Below the pieces are notes generated by a model. That model was not told where the DNA came from. It was given only the letters and a program-made list of their open reading frames with translations, and made no database searches. Shown in pieces: positions 11,031 to 23,034 of a DNA stretch of 64,000 nt. Numbering within the stretch: position 1 is the first letter of the stretch; each line of letters begins with the position of its first letter. This DNA is from Dasypus novemcinctus. Taxonomy: Eukaryota > Chordata > Mammalia > Cingulata > Dasypodidae. The stretch is from contig NC_080675.1 of the NCBI RefSeq assembly GCF_030445035.2, positions 64,620,544-64,684,543 on the forward strand. Direction: 5' to 3'. Both the position numbers and the translations under genes were made by a program.

Positions 11031-13303
11031 TAGCTATAAGGAAAAATCTGTTCTGTTTTAGGAATATTTTTGTCCAAATACCTAATAAGTAATGGAAAGT
11101 GAATACGTTAATATATATGAATAGATGTTTCTTCTTTTTTGACATTACTCAAAAATAGTGAAATAATATACAAAAAAAATCACTTCAGAGTAAGATGAAG
11201 CCAACTCATTCCTTGATTAACAGAAATAATTTTCTAAGAAATAAATACTTTGAATTATATCACCTCATTGCATTGTATATGTTTCTATTGATGAATATTC
11301 AAATGGTGATTAATCTTTTTAATAATTCTATTAGCATACTTCTGATGAGTATCCCACGTGGTCATCAGATAGGCTCAAACTCATAACTCCATAATCTATC
11401 TCCTTTGGTATTTTTTACTTAGTAGTAAGGAAAATGTGCTCAAGATTAAAGACAATATTACACATCTGTGCCTGCTTTTTTACACACACAAATGCCAAAT
11501 ATGTTCAATTGGTAGCATATGTTAGTGTGAACACCAATCTGTTATGGAAATGCTTTTACTGTTGGTTGTATTGCAAAACACTGGTCTATAACATATTTTA
11601 TTAAGATGAATGTGCTTTAGTTTGTTCAACCAGTCATGGTAAAATATTTGGCTAATATTTTTATTGCATGCCATCTGTGTGGGCAGTAAGGTTGTCCAAT
11701 AACACATGAAATGTCACTGTTTTGAATAGGCATTTAATTAAGATTTAATCAGATGGATATTTTACATTAATTAAATGCCAGCTGATTTATGAAAACATAT
11801 TTTTATATTTAATAGCTATGTAAAACTGGGATATGATTAGCTCAAAATTCCATCCATTATGTAGACTTTTTCATGAATACATGCATGCAGAACAGTGTAG
11901 TAGAAATCTAGATGCATTTCAATAACATTAAATTAAATGTCACCCCGCTGTTTAAGAAATAGCAAGCACTATGTGTTTGGAAATGATCTTCTCTAATATC
12001 TAGATCGCTTTGACCCCTCTTTGTACTGTCATAAAGCAGTACTTTTTTCTCCACAGTGATGAAGATATTTAAATGGATCAACTCCCAGTGTGACAAATAA
12101 TCCATTCTCTATATGAAACCCAGAAGCAGTGCTAACTATCAACATGATTGTAAGAATCATAGGAGAACACAATTGGGCAGATGTTTTGAAAACAAAAGCA
12201 ACTTGCTAAAATTTAGCTTGTCAAAAAAAATTGGAGAAATGGATCAGCATTACTCCCCATTTTTCTTACTTTCTCATTTTCCATCTTACCTCTTGGCAAA
12301 GCCATTTTTTTTAGTCTGGCTACATTTCACTGTTGGTACCCATTTCAGGTTTATCCAAAAATAAATGCATATATGCATTTTTCCCTGAAAGATGCTTCCT
12401 TACTTGCAACTATAAGAAGATTGTGTTCAGAAGGGAGGAAAACTCTTACCTGCCACTTACTTACTTACATCAACAAAGTGTGATTCATATCCCCCATCTC
12501 TGCTGCTGTTTTCCCTTGAGATTAAACAGAGGTGAAAAATAGGATCAAGTTGTGGATGAGTCCCAGACTCATTCTATAACCTAGATAGACTAGTTAGGGC
12601 CCAGAACTTTTCCTAGAGTAGAGTCAGATCTCTAAGTTTCTCAGTGCACTCTTAACCGTTCTAGGTATCTAGAGATGAAAAGCAACTTTGGGACTCCACA
12701 TTTACTATCTGTAAGCTCTTGGCATGTCTGAAGCCATGGGTCAAGAAAGAACGTAATATATACCTGGGTATTTTCCCATTTAACGCTTAACTGTGTGACT
12801 CTTGAGAACAGGGACTGTTTCCTAATTGATCTGTATCCTTCAGTGACTAACACATGAAATAACAATTAATTACACTATCAATAAATATTCAAAAAATTAA
12901 CCTTGTCCTTTAAGATTGATTTTACAGTCCACATAATTCTAACAAGGTGATAAAATTGGCTATTGGACAAATGTGTTTCTATGATCAAATCTATAACAAA
13001 TGATATCCTGATTCTAACCAATAATTCATTTATCACAGGAAATTAACAAGGTTTTGGAATTCTCAAGAACCCCAGCTTCAAGTAAAAGTTGTTTATGGAA
13101 GTCTAATTCATTAATTAATTTCAGTGTTTTGGGAAATTTTACGACCAGCCTTCAGTAATGCTTTCGATAATGATACTATTAAGCTTGCCACCTATTACAG
13201 CTTTAGTTGACTAAAAACTACTTATTTTAGCATGAACTTCAGTCTTACTATTTTGCATTCTGCATTTATGTGCATGCATGCATGTGTGTATGGATAAATC
13301 CAT
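11031..13303. other. AT-rich stretch without a gene
   Basis: I find no supported gene, RNA or repeat. Open frames of 60-83 codons (for example 12,113-12,364 and 12,333-12,542) show no domain, signal peptide or conserved motif I can recognise. Confidence 0.35.
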
Positions 13304-13314
13304 GTAGCAATGCC

Positions 13315-14801
13315 TTTTTTTTTTTTTGCCTTTGGAACATGTTTATTGTGTTTGAGATGATACATCAGGTGCTCTCTGAGCTGCAAAGGGTAAAAGGAAA
13401 TGCTCACGTCACAAACTGACAAAGGTAAAAGTTAAAACATTTTTCACAACAGCATGTACCACATACTCAGAAGAAGATCTGGGTTTAATACAAATGACAT
13501 AATTCGTAGTTATGTATAGCTACTGTTATAACTTCATTACAGATAATGAGTTAGGCCAAAATGCCCTATAATATTTGGTAGACTTCAGGACTAGTAAGCA
13601 AGCACATCACAAGATACATTTTGATATTAGCGAGGCTTACAAGAAGACATTTTAAATATAACTAATCTTCAGCTACAAATTTCTACCCTTGGTAGCATTT
13701 ACCTTTTTGGGGGAGTCTCCTATTTTCCAAAGGCTAAAAGCAGAGAGTAGCAGTATAACATATACATAGAAGTCTGAACTGTAAAGGCTATAAAGATTTG
13801 CAGCACAATGAGAAGATGCCTTCTGCTCCTTCACATTAAGAAGAAATTATGTGAATTATGTTGTGTATTTGTTGGTCCACTGTCAGGCTGTTCTGCCTTG
13901 TTTTGCTTTGTTGGTCAAATAGTGAATGCATATGCTTCCAACCAGAGGATCCACAGGATTGAAGACTGCCAAAAAGAAACAAGTAGACAGCAAAACTTCG
14001 GAGATAAGCCAGACTCCAGTTGTCTTTAAGAATGCCCAGACAGGTGATAACTTGACCATTGGTGTTGCAGTGATAGATTCTAGCACAAAATGTAACCTTT
14101 GGTGCCTTAAATGGATAACCTGATGAAAATGAGATATCCAGAAAAAGCACACCACCTTTATATACAGAACCTCGTGGACCAAGTATGGTCTATCTGCAAT
14201 CATAAACATTTTCTCCTTTTGGCTCAGCACTGCAGTTAAGAGGAGGACATTAGGTTTTTTCAGCTGGCCCCTTCTGAATTCTTTTAGCACTAGTGGATAC
14301 TCAGCAGTGGTTTTGCTGGAGAATTCGGTGTTTTTCTTCGTTGAGTGGCAGAAGGTTGTCTTTCTTTTTGTTGTTCAGGCTCTGGAACGCTGGGTTCTCT
14401 GGTTCGCATCTGAACTACCATCGCTGGTGCTGAGACTCATTATCCGACCCTTGTCTATCTCGGGACATCTTGGTAAAGTTATTTCTCGGAAAACTCACCG
14501 CTGTCACCGGGGTGGGGAAGCGAGAGAGGAAAAAAATAAAACAAAACAAAAATACTTCTCTAAGGAAATGGAGTCAGCTGGGTATTGTTGATGTGGGGTG
14601 AGTGGGGAGAAAAGCGAGGAGTCTCTGGCCTTGGATGTATGTGAACACTGAAAGTGGGGGGACTTTGCAGTGACTGGTTCCGGCCAGAGGGTGGCACCAC
14701 CGAGCGCCTTCGGAAAAGAAAACCTATACTGTATTAGTATAGTTTTTCGCCTTGGAGGAGACGCAGGAGAACCCCGTCGACTGAGGTCTCGCCGCTGCGG
14801 A
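13315..14801 (-). pseudogene. UBE2E3P: Processed pseudogene of a UBE2E-family ubiquitin-conjugating (E2) enzyme, closest to UBE2E3
   Basis: On the minus strand this is a retrocopied mRNA: GC-rich 5' leader (about 14,801-14,469), ATG at 14,468, a coding-like body to a TAA at 13,856, a 3' UTR, an AATAAA signal (13,342-13,347) and a run of 13 A (13,327-13,315). No introns remain. The coding-like body is 613 bp; the parent class encodes a roughly 207-residue E2. The catalytic-core text is clear: a '[10 protein letters not shown]' stretch, 'RIYHCN', then '[10 protein letters not shown]' around the active-site cysteine, and 'DPLVGSI' further on. The start (MSRDRQGSDNES) and the 'FSSGYPFK' wording point to UBE2E3 rather than UBE2E1 or UBE2E2. 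Indels break the frame at least after the start and inside the core, and a TGA interrupts the end, so no E2 can be made. A possible imperfect 11-bp target duplication lies at 13,304-13,314 and 14,802-14,812. The E2 family identity is firm; the UBE2E3 assignment is likely. Confidence 0.9.
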
Positions 14802-14812
14802 GAAGCAAAGAC

Positions 14813-17784
14813 TTAAGGCTTTAAAAGTGTCATCTAACCTTCCACACTTTTAAAATTATTTTATCTGGAGTTTTAGTATTTTCACATTATTTTCCTAAGA
14901 CCGTTAAAAAAATAGATAAGGCAAAACAAAATGAAGTAATACTGTTTACACTTGGACATCAAGAAGTATGAAATCTTTTTTAATAGCAATTTTATTGAGA
15001 TATATTTACATACCATATACAATCTTAAAATTCCTGTCTCATGTGAGTCTACATGATGAAAATAATCCCCCCCATAAATGGATATTTTTCAAAATCTTTA
15101 GCAGAAAAGTATACCAAAGACTATTTTGAAATTCCAGATTTCATTTGTAAATAAAAACGATAAGATTTTTTTGCTTATCCAGTTCAATATGCTTTTTCAA
15201 ATTAAAAAAGTATCTCTAATTCATTCTTTTTAATATATTCTACAACCTTGGGTACCATAGTGTCAAAGCGCAATTGTATTTGTAGAATATCTACTGGATG
15301 TGAGTCACATTGGCAGGGTTTTTGTACCGTCACTGCAGTTTTTGTACAAAGAGGTAATATATTTTGGCTAACAATTTCACAATTTCACCCTTCAGTTCTC
15401 TTAAAAGTCTTGGGCAAATTCCATTTGGTCATGGGATTTATTTATTTCCAGTTTCTAGATTTTCTCATAACTTTATTGTTTTTTCACTACTTTTTCTCCT
15501 GTTATTTTTCCCTTCCATAATAACTATTTTTGGTCATCAATACTAAAACACAGACTATAATGGTAACAAAATTAAATTTTAAAAACAGCTCTTATAACCA
15601 CGTGAAACACTTCAAACTTAACACATATTAATAGTATGTTTTCAAATTTCAAAACTTTTTTAATTGAAAAGGAAGATACATACATATTTTAGAGGGAAAA
15701 GAAAAAACTTTCTCCCAAAACACACATGAACACACATAGAGATAAATAAATTCAAGACTGTTTTCTACAGGATGTGTATATTAGAATTACTATTATGTTC
15801 ACCAGAGATTAGTAAAATCAACTTGAATATTGTTATTGTAATACTCTTTAATTTTTAGGTAATTTTCTACTTCTTATCCATAATTCTAAGCAAGGTATGC
15901 ATCAAAATTCACTTAGGTATTAAGCCTAGATACTTATTCTTAAAATTAAGGTTAAAAATAATTTTATTTATTTTTTATTGGATAATACATTCAGAGTGGT
16001 TTGGGTTGTAAATAATTTTTATTGATATTTCTTTTCAGTTTTCCTTTAAAATTTTTACTTTGATTTCAAATATGGAAGAGAAAGCATTCTCAACTAATAT
16101 AGTTGCACTTGATCTAAAAATATGAATTGAGTAGAATTATTTAATGATATTAACATTTGAACTGATAAACGATACCAATCCCACATTAATACTCACTTAA
16201 AGAACATTGATGTTACACCAATCATTTTATAAATGTTCCAAATAGATTGTTTCATTTTAATATCACTAAACTTAAGATATCTATTTAATTATACCAGCTC
16301 ACAATTCTAAGAGATATTTAATACTTGTTCCACTTTAAGGAGGAGGAAACTAAAGTAGAGATATTGTCATCAGCACACAGTCACAAAGAGCCTGGATATG
16401 TGTAATGTCAAATTCCATGTCTTCATATCATGTTGTTTTGCCTTCCTCTATTAAACTCTCCCTTCCTTTGTGGCCATATCTCCAGATATGCATGGAGCCT
16501 ATGGAGCAGGGCAGTGAGAAAGGTAGAAACTGGGTAAGATTGAGCATTATTATTTTTCATGAACACAGCCACTACTGTTGCTTTTCTATCATGTATAGAG
16601 GCATGAGTGTGGATTTAGGGGAACAGTATTACAAGGCCCATGTCAGAATGTCGTTCCTTGGGAAGGGAGACAGATTGGTAACTAGGATGCATGTCCAATC
16701 TCATCCTCCCTTTCATTTTTTAATATATTTTGAACATTTAATTTCATGCATCATTTTCAACCCTTTCTGGCTATCAGACTCCCTTCAGAGATTAGAACCA
16801 AGCAAAACTGAAAGACTGACAGCTTGCCTCTAGAAAATTTATTTAAGTATATAGGATTCCCTTGAAATGTACAACAAAAAGCTGTCATACACAGCCTGGT
16901 TAGATTATTCAAGTCATCAGTTGTGAAATTAGTGTACTTAGTTTAAAGTGCTCACTTCTCCTCATAGGCGCTCTCTTTCATTGGAGATTTCTGTAAAGCA
17001 TGAATACAACATCTCAAGGCCTTCACAAAGATAAATCATTTACTCTATCGGACCAGTGTAACAAATCAGAAAGTCATTTCAGGAAGAAAAAAATAGTAAA
17101 AGGAAGTCATCACACTGGAGTTAATAGTCAGGTAAATAATGAAAATATTCTAGGTTTCTGAGTCATCAGTGTTTCTCCACTGGTAATTTCCATCTCATTG
17201 AAGCACAAAACGGTTCAACCCACAAAAAGCAAAAACCTATGCATCTAAGCGTATTTTCTTACGGGATTGTTCTCACATTTAACCATCAACCCCAGAATTG
17301 TAAATTTCTTAATGCTCCTCAAATCTTCACCATTTTCCAACTTTGTTTCTAAGGAGTCATCTCATTCAAGGCATACTTTGCTTGGCTTTTTGAAATATCA
17401 TGCCAACTAATCAGTCCTATCTTGTACTTTTGTCTCATATCTCAGAACTTTCTACTGTTCTTTCACTTTCCCCCAACTATGCCCTCCAGCTACCCGACCC
17501 CACCCGCAGCCACTTCACTTTAGACATACAGAATGACTGGCTATTTTCATGATTCTATGACATGCCAAATCTTGTTAATTAGTGGCAGTGCAAATACTGT
17601 TAAACAGACCTATAGTTCTCAACTTATAAGACTTCCCATTTTAATTCACTGTTATTGATTTTATCTGTATTTTGCATTTATCAATTTCTATTGAGAGATC
17701 TATTATTATATTTTTCATGTGAAAACTCTACAAGTTAATTTGTAGAGAAATGTTATCTGTCAGTATTAAATATTTCAGTCTATA
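14813..17784. other. Stretch without a gene; small old repeat pieces
   Basis: At 14,985-15,060 a piece resembling the 3' end of an old L1 lies in minus orientation (TTTTATTGAGATATATTTAC-like). At 16,275-16,430 there is a MIR-family-like segment with 'GAGGAAACTAAAGTAGAGA'. A 142-codon open frame at 16,405-16,833 overlaps that repeat and has no recognisable domain. The remainder is unassigned AT-rich DNA. Confidence 0.4.
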
Positions 17785-18240
17785 CATGTGGCTTATGTCT
17801 TTGTCATGCTGCTGTGACAAACATCATATAATGGGTTGGCTTAAACCAGAAAGCACTTATCAATTCATGTCTTTGAGGACAGAAGAAATCCAAATCAAGT
17901 ACCAGCAAGGCTTTTTCCCTCCCAGTGCCTATAGCATTCTGGTGGTGTTTGCTAGCAATCGTTAGGGTTCCTTGGCTTCTATCTCAGCTTCCTATCTCAT
18001 GGAGATGACCTCTTTTTTTAAATCTAGCCACTCACATGTTTCCCTGACTACTGACTCATGGTTTCTTCTCTTTATAAGTCCTCTAGTAATACAGATTAAG
18101 ATTCATTCTGTTTCAGGTGGCCATACCTTAACCAAAAATAACACCTTCAAAAGGTCCTATTTACAAATGGTTTCACACTTCTTTAAAAAACCTATTTGTG
18201 TTGGGGTACATAACTCAATCTACCACAGCATCTTTCAGTT
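17785..18240 (-). mobile_element. MaLR-like (ERVL-MaLR, MLT1 type) LTR, minus strand
   Basis: On the plus strand it begins with the 'CATGCTGCTGTGACAAAC' text and runs through 'GGGTTGGCTTAAACCAGAA', which is the reverse complement of the usual LTR end of this class. It ends with 'TCACACTTCTTTAA' and 'AACTCAATCTACCAC'. Diverged throughout. A related copy lies at 54,195-54,645 and a partial plus-strand one at 21,240-21,512. Confidence 0.55.
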
Positions 18241-18640
18241 TTTTCAAAGACATTGTATAATTGCTGGTATTTTTTAATATAAATACGAAAAGTTAACACA
18301 ATATTTATTATATTATAGAATATTTTAATAGATTTATTCATAGCTTTGTTTCACTCAAGGGGATAGGCTATGTGTCTCTTCGGGGCTAAGGAATGGACTA
18401 AATTAAAAGAAAAAAAATGTACTCTAACTCAGGGGGATGGCACAAGAAGGAAGATCCCATACCAATGCCATAAAGGGTTCCCCTCCAATGACAAGAGGTA
18501 AACAATTTCCCATACAATACTCACACAACAAAAATGTACAAGACAGGGTTGGGTTCCCAAAGAGAAGAGGGGGAGGGTCAATGAGATAACCAGACTCCTG
18601 AGACCCAGGTACACAGGGCCTGTCTAATACAGGGTAACAC
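18241..18640. other. Unassigned stretch
   Basis: The region 18,370-18,640 is less AT-rich and ends exactly where L1 sequence begins, so it may be the remnant of another retroelement, but I cannot name it. No gene. Confidence 0.3.
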
Positions 18641-18649
18641 TGGTGAATT

Positions 18650-19960
18650 GATCAACACAAAGATCAATGGAACAGAACAGAAAGTTCAGAAATAGACCCA
18701 CACATGTATATGCTTTTTCGATAAAGTAACAGCATCAATGAATGGAGAAAAGCTAATATTTTTGCCAAATGTTACTAGAACAAGTGATCATCTTTATGCA
18801 AAAAAAACAAAAAACAAAAAACAAATTATCCTAACCTTGCACCATATAAAATAATTAATCAAAATTGGATTATAGAACTAAATGTCAAATTGAGAACTAT
18901 GAAACTTTTAGAAGAAAACATAGGAGAAATCTTTCTGAAGGGTTTTGTAAATATTTCCTAGGTATAATCTACAAATGAAAAACTTGTAAACTGAATTTCT
19001 TCAAAATTAAATGCATCTCCTCTGTGAATAATACCATTAAGAGAATGAAAGGGCAGACTGGGAAAAATATTTGCAAAACATATTTGACAAAGAACTTGTA
19101 TGCAGAATAAGAGAATACTTGAAACTTAATGATAAAACAAACAATCCTATTTTAAAAATAGGCAAAAGATTTGAAGACACATCACCAAAGATTATATACG
19201 GATAGCAAATAAAACATGAAAAAATGTTCAGTGATTTGTCATTTGAGAAATGAAAATAAAAATCACAATGAGATGCCACTACACATCTATTTGGAAAGTA
19301 AATACACAAAACAAAAACTAGCTATACCAAATGTTGGTGATGATCAGAACAACTGTAAATCTTAAGCACTGTTTGTGGGAATGCAAGAGCCATTTCAGAA
19401 AACAATTTTACAATCATTCATAAATTTAAATTTACACTTACCAAATAACTCAGAAATCTCACATATAGGTATTACCCCTAGCAAAATGCAAGTTAAGTCC
19501 ACACAAAAAACTCTAAGTGAATGTGTATCATGGCTTTATTCTTAATCACCTAAAACTGGAAAAAACCCAAGTATTCTTCAACTGGTAAATGGCTAAACAC
19601 ATTGTGGTATTTCCATGCAATATGATCACTTGCAATAATAAAAGGAATGAAACACTAAGTCATATAATAGCATGGATAAATTTCAAATATATTATACCAA
19701 ATGAAAGAACAGAGACTCAAAAGTCTAACACTATAGAATTCCAGTTACATGATATTCTTGAAAAGGCAAACTATAGAGACATAAACCAAGTTAAGGGTTT
19801 CTGTGGTCTAGAAGTACAGGTGTGAAGCTGACTATAAAACTAAAGGGAATGAGAGAAGATTCCAAGATGAAAGAAATATTCTATATTTTGATTGCTATGG
19901 TTTATGCTTTTGTCAACAGACACAGAACTAGTCACTAAAAATAAATGAATTTTACTTTAT
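18650..19960 (+). mobile_element. 5'-truncated old L1 (ORF2 C-terminal part and 3' UTR), plus strand
   Basis: Starts inside ORF2 with 'AAAGATCAATGGAACAGAACAG' (the usual L1 wording for residues in the last third of ORF2). It continues through 'GAGATGCCACTACACATCTA', 'TTGTGGGAATGCAAGA' and the usual end of ORF2, then enters a short 3' UTR. Numerous stops: inactive. Orientation and order are unambiguous. Confidence 0.85.
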
Positions 19961-20005
19961 GTGTAGTATAACAAAAATATATGATGATGAAATAAAGACT
20001 TTCTT

Positions 20006-20425
20006 AAAATATAATTTTTATTTTTTAACAGTTAGATTACACAAAATGTTACACAAAAATATATAAGAGATTCCCATATGCCCCACTCCCCACAACTTCT
20101 ACCCTTCCCCACAATAATAACTTCTTTCATTAGTGTCATATATTCTTCACAATTGATGAACACATTTAGAACATTGCCACTAAGCATGGATTATAGTTTA
20201 TATTATAGTTTACGCTCACTCCCACTAAATTCTGTAGGTTATGACAGGATATATAATGGTCTGAAAATGGCCCCATATTACACCTCTTTTTCCCTCTCCC
20301 TGCCTTTGTCATCTCCACTGGCCACTGTCTCTACATCAATGATATAATTTCTTCCATAGCTAGAATCACAGTAAGTCTATAGTAGAATCCCAGTAAGTCC
20401 ACTTTAGTCTATATTTTATTCCACC
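20006..20425 (-). mobile_element. 3' end of the long xenarthran retroposed repeat (copy A), minus strand
   Basis: On the plus strand the element opens with a T-rich tract, then 'CAAAATGTTACAC' and 'CCCATATGCCCC', and runs to 'CCACCAAATAAAG'. The same order (T tract, ATGTTACA, a C-rich block, 'GGATTATAG', 'GTTATGACAGGATATATAAT') recurs at 50,355-50,640 and 51,950-52,380. Read on the minus strand it ends with a G-rich block and an A-rich tail, the format of an L1 3' UTR. Confidence 0.65.
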
Positions 20426-21239
20426 AAATAAAGACTTTATCAGACCAAACACATACTCAAAGAAGCAATTATCTGAAGACATGTGGTACACGAAACATTA
20501 AAGTTCTTAAGGCAGAAAAAATTTAATTCCAGACAGTAAAATGGACTTATAAGTTTACAAAGCAGGTAAATATAAAATATTTAATTTATTGTTTAGTCAT
20601 TCTAAGAAAAAAATAACTTCTGAAGCAGAAAAAGAAGCAATGTATTATAGGTTTATTACAACTATAAAAGGAAATATAGTACATTAGTACCACAAAATAT
20701 GGATGGGAGGAATTGGTAGCATTTGTTTGTAAGGTTCTTTCATGATTTGGAAGAGATAGATTATTTCAAGGTAGATAGAAGATAAATTAATAAATTATCT
20801 TTGCATTTAAATGCAGATGCTGATAAAATAATAAAACATATTTAGGGAAACCACTAAAATTAAAAAATGTTTTATTTGTTATAAGCCAGTCATGGATATA
20901 AAATGGAATGATATACTCAATTGTTAAAATTATTTTAAGAATATATGTTAAACTTTATCAAAATTTTTCTGCATCAATTAATATAAAATATTTCTTACTT
21001 ATTTTGTTAATATTCTGAATTCCATTGGATCCCACTGGTTGATTATTGAATGTTAAACTAACCCTGTATGTCTGAAATAAGCTAAAATGGCTTATGATAT
21101 ATTAGAATTTTACATTCATGATATTTCATTCCCTATTTTGCTTAGGAAATTTTGGATTTTTTGAGAACATAATTTCCATTTTTTTCTAATGCCTTTTCAA
21201 GTTTTGGTATCAAGGTTATGCTGGCATCATAAAATGCAG
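20426..21239. other. AT-rich stretch without a gene
   Basis: No open frame, RNA gene or clear repeat was supported here. Part of 20,930-21,230 resembles antisense L1 ORF2 but is too diverged to call. Confidence 0.3.
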
Positions 21240-21512
21240 ATGTAATTAAGTTAAAATAAGGCCTTAATAGATTAGAATGGGCCTTAAATTCAATGACAGT
21301 GTCCTTATAAGAAGAGGACAGAAAAAATTAAAAGAGGATGATGGAAAGATGGAGGTGATGCATCTACAAGTCAAGAATGCCAAAGAAGAAAGGAAGAAGC
21401 AAGGAAAGATTCTTTCCAGAGCCTTCAAAGGGAGCATGGATGTGCTGACAACTTGATTTTGGACTTCTAGCCTCCAGAACTGTGATATAATAGTTTACTC
21501 TTGTTGAAAAGT
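21240..21512 (+). mobile_element. Partial MaLR-like LTR, plus strand
   Basis: Contains 'GTGTCCTTATAAGAAGAGGA', 'GTGATGCATCTACAAG' and 'TAGCCTCCAGAACTGTGA' in that order, the usual reading of this LTR class in the forward sense. The element lacks its start and its last ~60 bases. Confidence 0.65.
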
Positions 21513-22835
21513 GGGAGTCCCTTAGATTATTTCAAGTCTATTGCAATAGAGCTTTTCTTTTGTGTTTTGTCATGCATAACATTTCTTTATCACCAAAAGT
21601 ACTGTTGAAGTTGCAAGTAATTGAGATTTTTTTGGTTAATATTGTCATAATGAAAAAAGAATAAGTCTACATGTTCAGGTGAGAAGTGAGGGAGTAATTC
21701 ATAAATGAAGATTAAGACTTAATTCCCTAAAAACTGGACAGGAATTTTAAGAGGGCCCTGGACACTTTTTAAATGCATACTCTTCTATCAGTTGTAATTA
21801 AATATAACATACATAATAACACATGGAAGACATCAACTCTCTTCACATTGCACCTTAAATAATATAGATATTGATAGGTAGATGATCACAGTACATAGGA
21901 ATAGGACTGCTAGTGATGAATGCAATGGCAATAGTACCTTTAGCAGCAACAGCAGCAGTATCTTTTTTTGTCTTGATTCATTTTAATATTACATTCAAAA
22001 AATATGAGGTCCCCATATACCCCCCGCCCCCCTCACCCTTCTACTCCCCCCATAGCAACAAGCAGCAGTATCTAATGCTATTTATTCTATGCTAATTATA
22101 ACTGTGTGTATCTCAAACATATTTTGTTAAGCAGATATCATTGTCCCGATATCAATGAGGAAACTACAGGCCAGAGAGGTTGACTAATTTTCCAAGGCTA
22201 AGTTGCCTAACTAAAGCAGCAAAATATGAAAACCATGAGATTTAAACCTAGATTTTCCTGCCTCAAATCCACAATATTTTCACCACTCAAAATTTTACCT
22301 AACATTTTAATGCTATAGTTTTCATTAAAATTGCTCTTTCCTACATTATATATTTTTCTCATTCTACTTTGTTTTTGTTTTGGTGAAATAGCCCTTCCAC
22401 TGGATTTTTTTCTGAAATCAGTTCAGCCGTTTTCACAGCCTGATGTTCTTTTAGCAGTAGTTAGACTCTAGTGGCCAGGGTGATTCTCATGCAAGTGGAA
22501 AGCTACCATTTCTCATTAGCTCTGCTGTTCATCACCACAAAAGCATCTCTTAGTTTAAGCAGAATACATAGTGATTGCTAAGATTTGTCCTTGTTTCATT
22601 GAATTTAATGGTACCTTTATGAGCTAGGCATTCACAATCATCTTACTATTCTAAACCAAAGGAAGAGTATAATTTAATACAATCAACCAACTAATATTTT
22701 TCAGGTATACACACCATGATAATCACAATCATAACTTATTAATTACTTCTTTGGAAAATAAAGAACACTCCTGCATCTTTACAAAGAAAATCAGATTTGT
22801 AGTGTAATATGCATATTACAGTTAAGCAGTCAGCT
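21513..22835. other. Stretch without a gene; two small repeats
   Basis: Holds a short minus-strand fragment of the xenarthran repeat at about 21,985-22,065 ('AAAAAATATGAGGTCCCCAT' next to a C-rich block) and a MIR-family piece at 22,115-22,290 ('GATATCAATGAGGAAACTAC' and 'CCAGAGAGGTTGACTAA'). The remainder is unassigned. Confidence 0.55.
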
Positions 22836-23030
22836 CAGGTATATTAGTCATGGTTCTCCAGAAAAACAGAACCAACGGGGTATATATATAGAGATTTATT
22901 TTAAGGAATTTGCTCATGCAACTGAGGGTGCTGGCATGTCTGAATTCTGTAGGTCAGGCTGACAGTGTGGAAATTCAAGTAAAGGTGATGTTGAAATCTG
23001 CTTGTAAGACATCCAATTGTTTTTGTTTTT
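22836..23030 (+). repeat. Fragment of a mammalian interspersed repeat (class not assigned)
   Basis: Starts 'TATATTAGTCATGGTTCTCC' followed by 'AGAAAAACAGAACCAA', a widely dispersed mammalian repeat opening. It is cut short by the L1 that begins at about 23,035. I could not fix the family name. Confidence 0.5.
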
Positions 23031-23034
23031 TCTT

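Noticed and set aside
14307..14591. 94-codon plus-strand frame in a GC-rich patch
   Set aside because: It is antisense to the 5' leader and start of the UBE2E3-like retrocopy, so not a gene of its own.
14310..14800. GC-rich patch as a possible CpG-island promoter
   Set aside because: Fully explained by the retrocopied 5' leader of the E2 mRNA.
16405..16833. 142-codon plus-strand frame
   Set aside because: It begins in a MIR-like repeat, shows no recognisable domain, and its length is plausible by chance in 64 kb.
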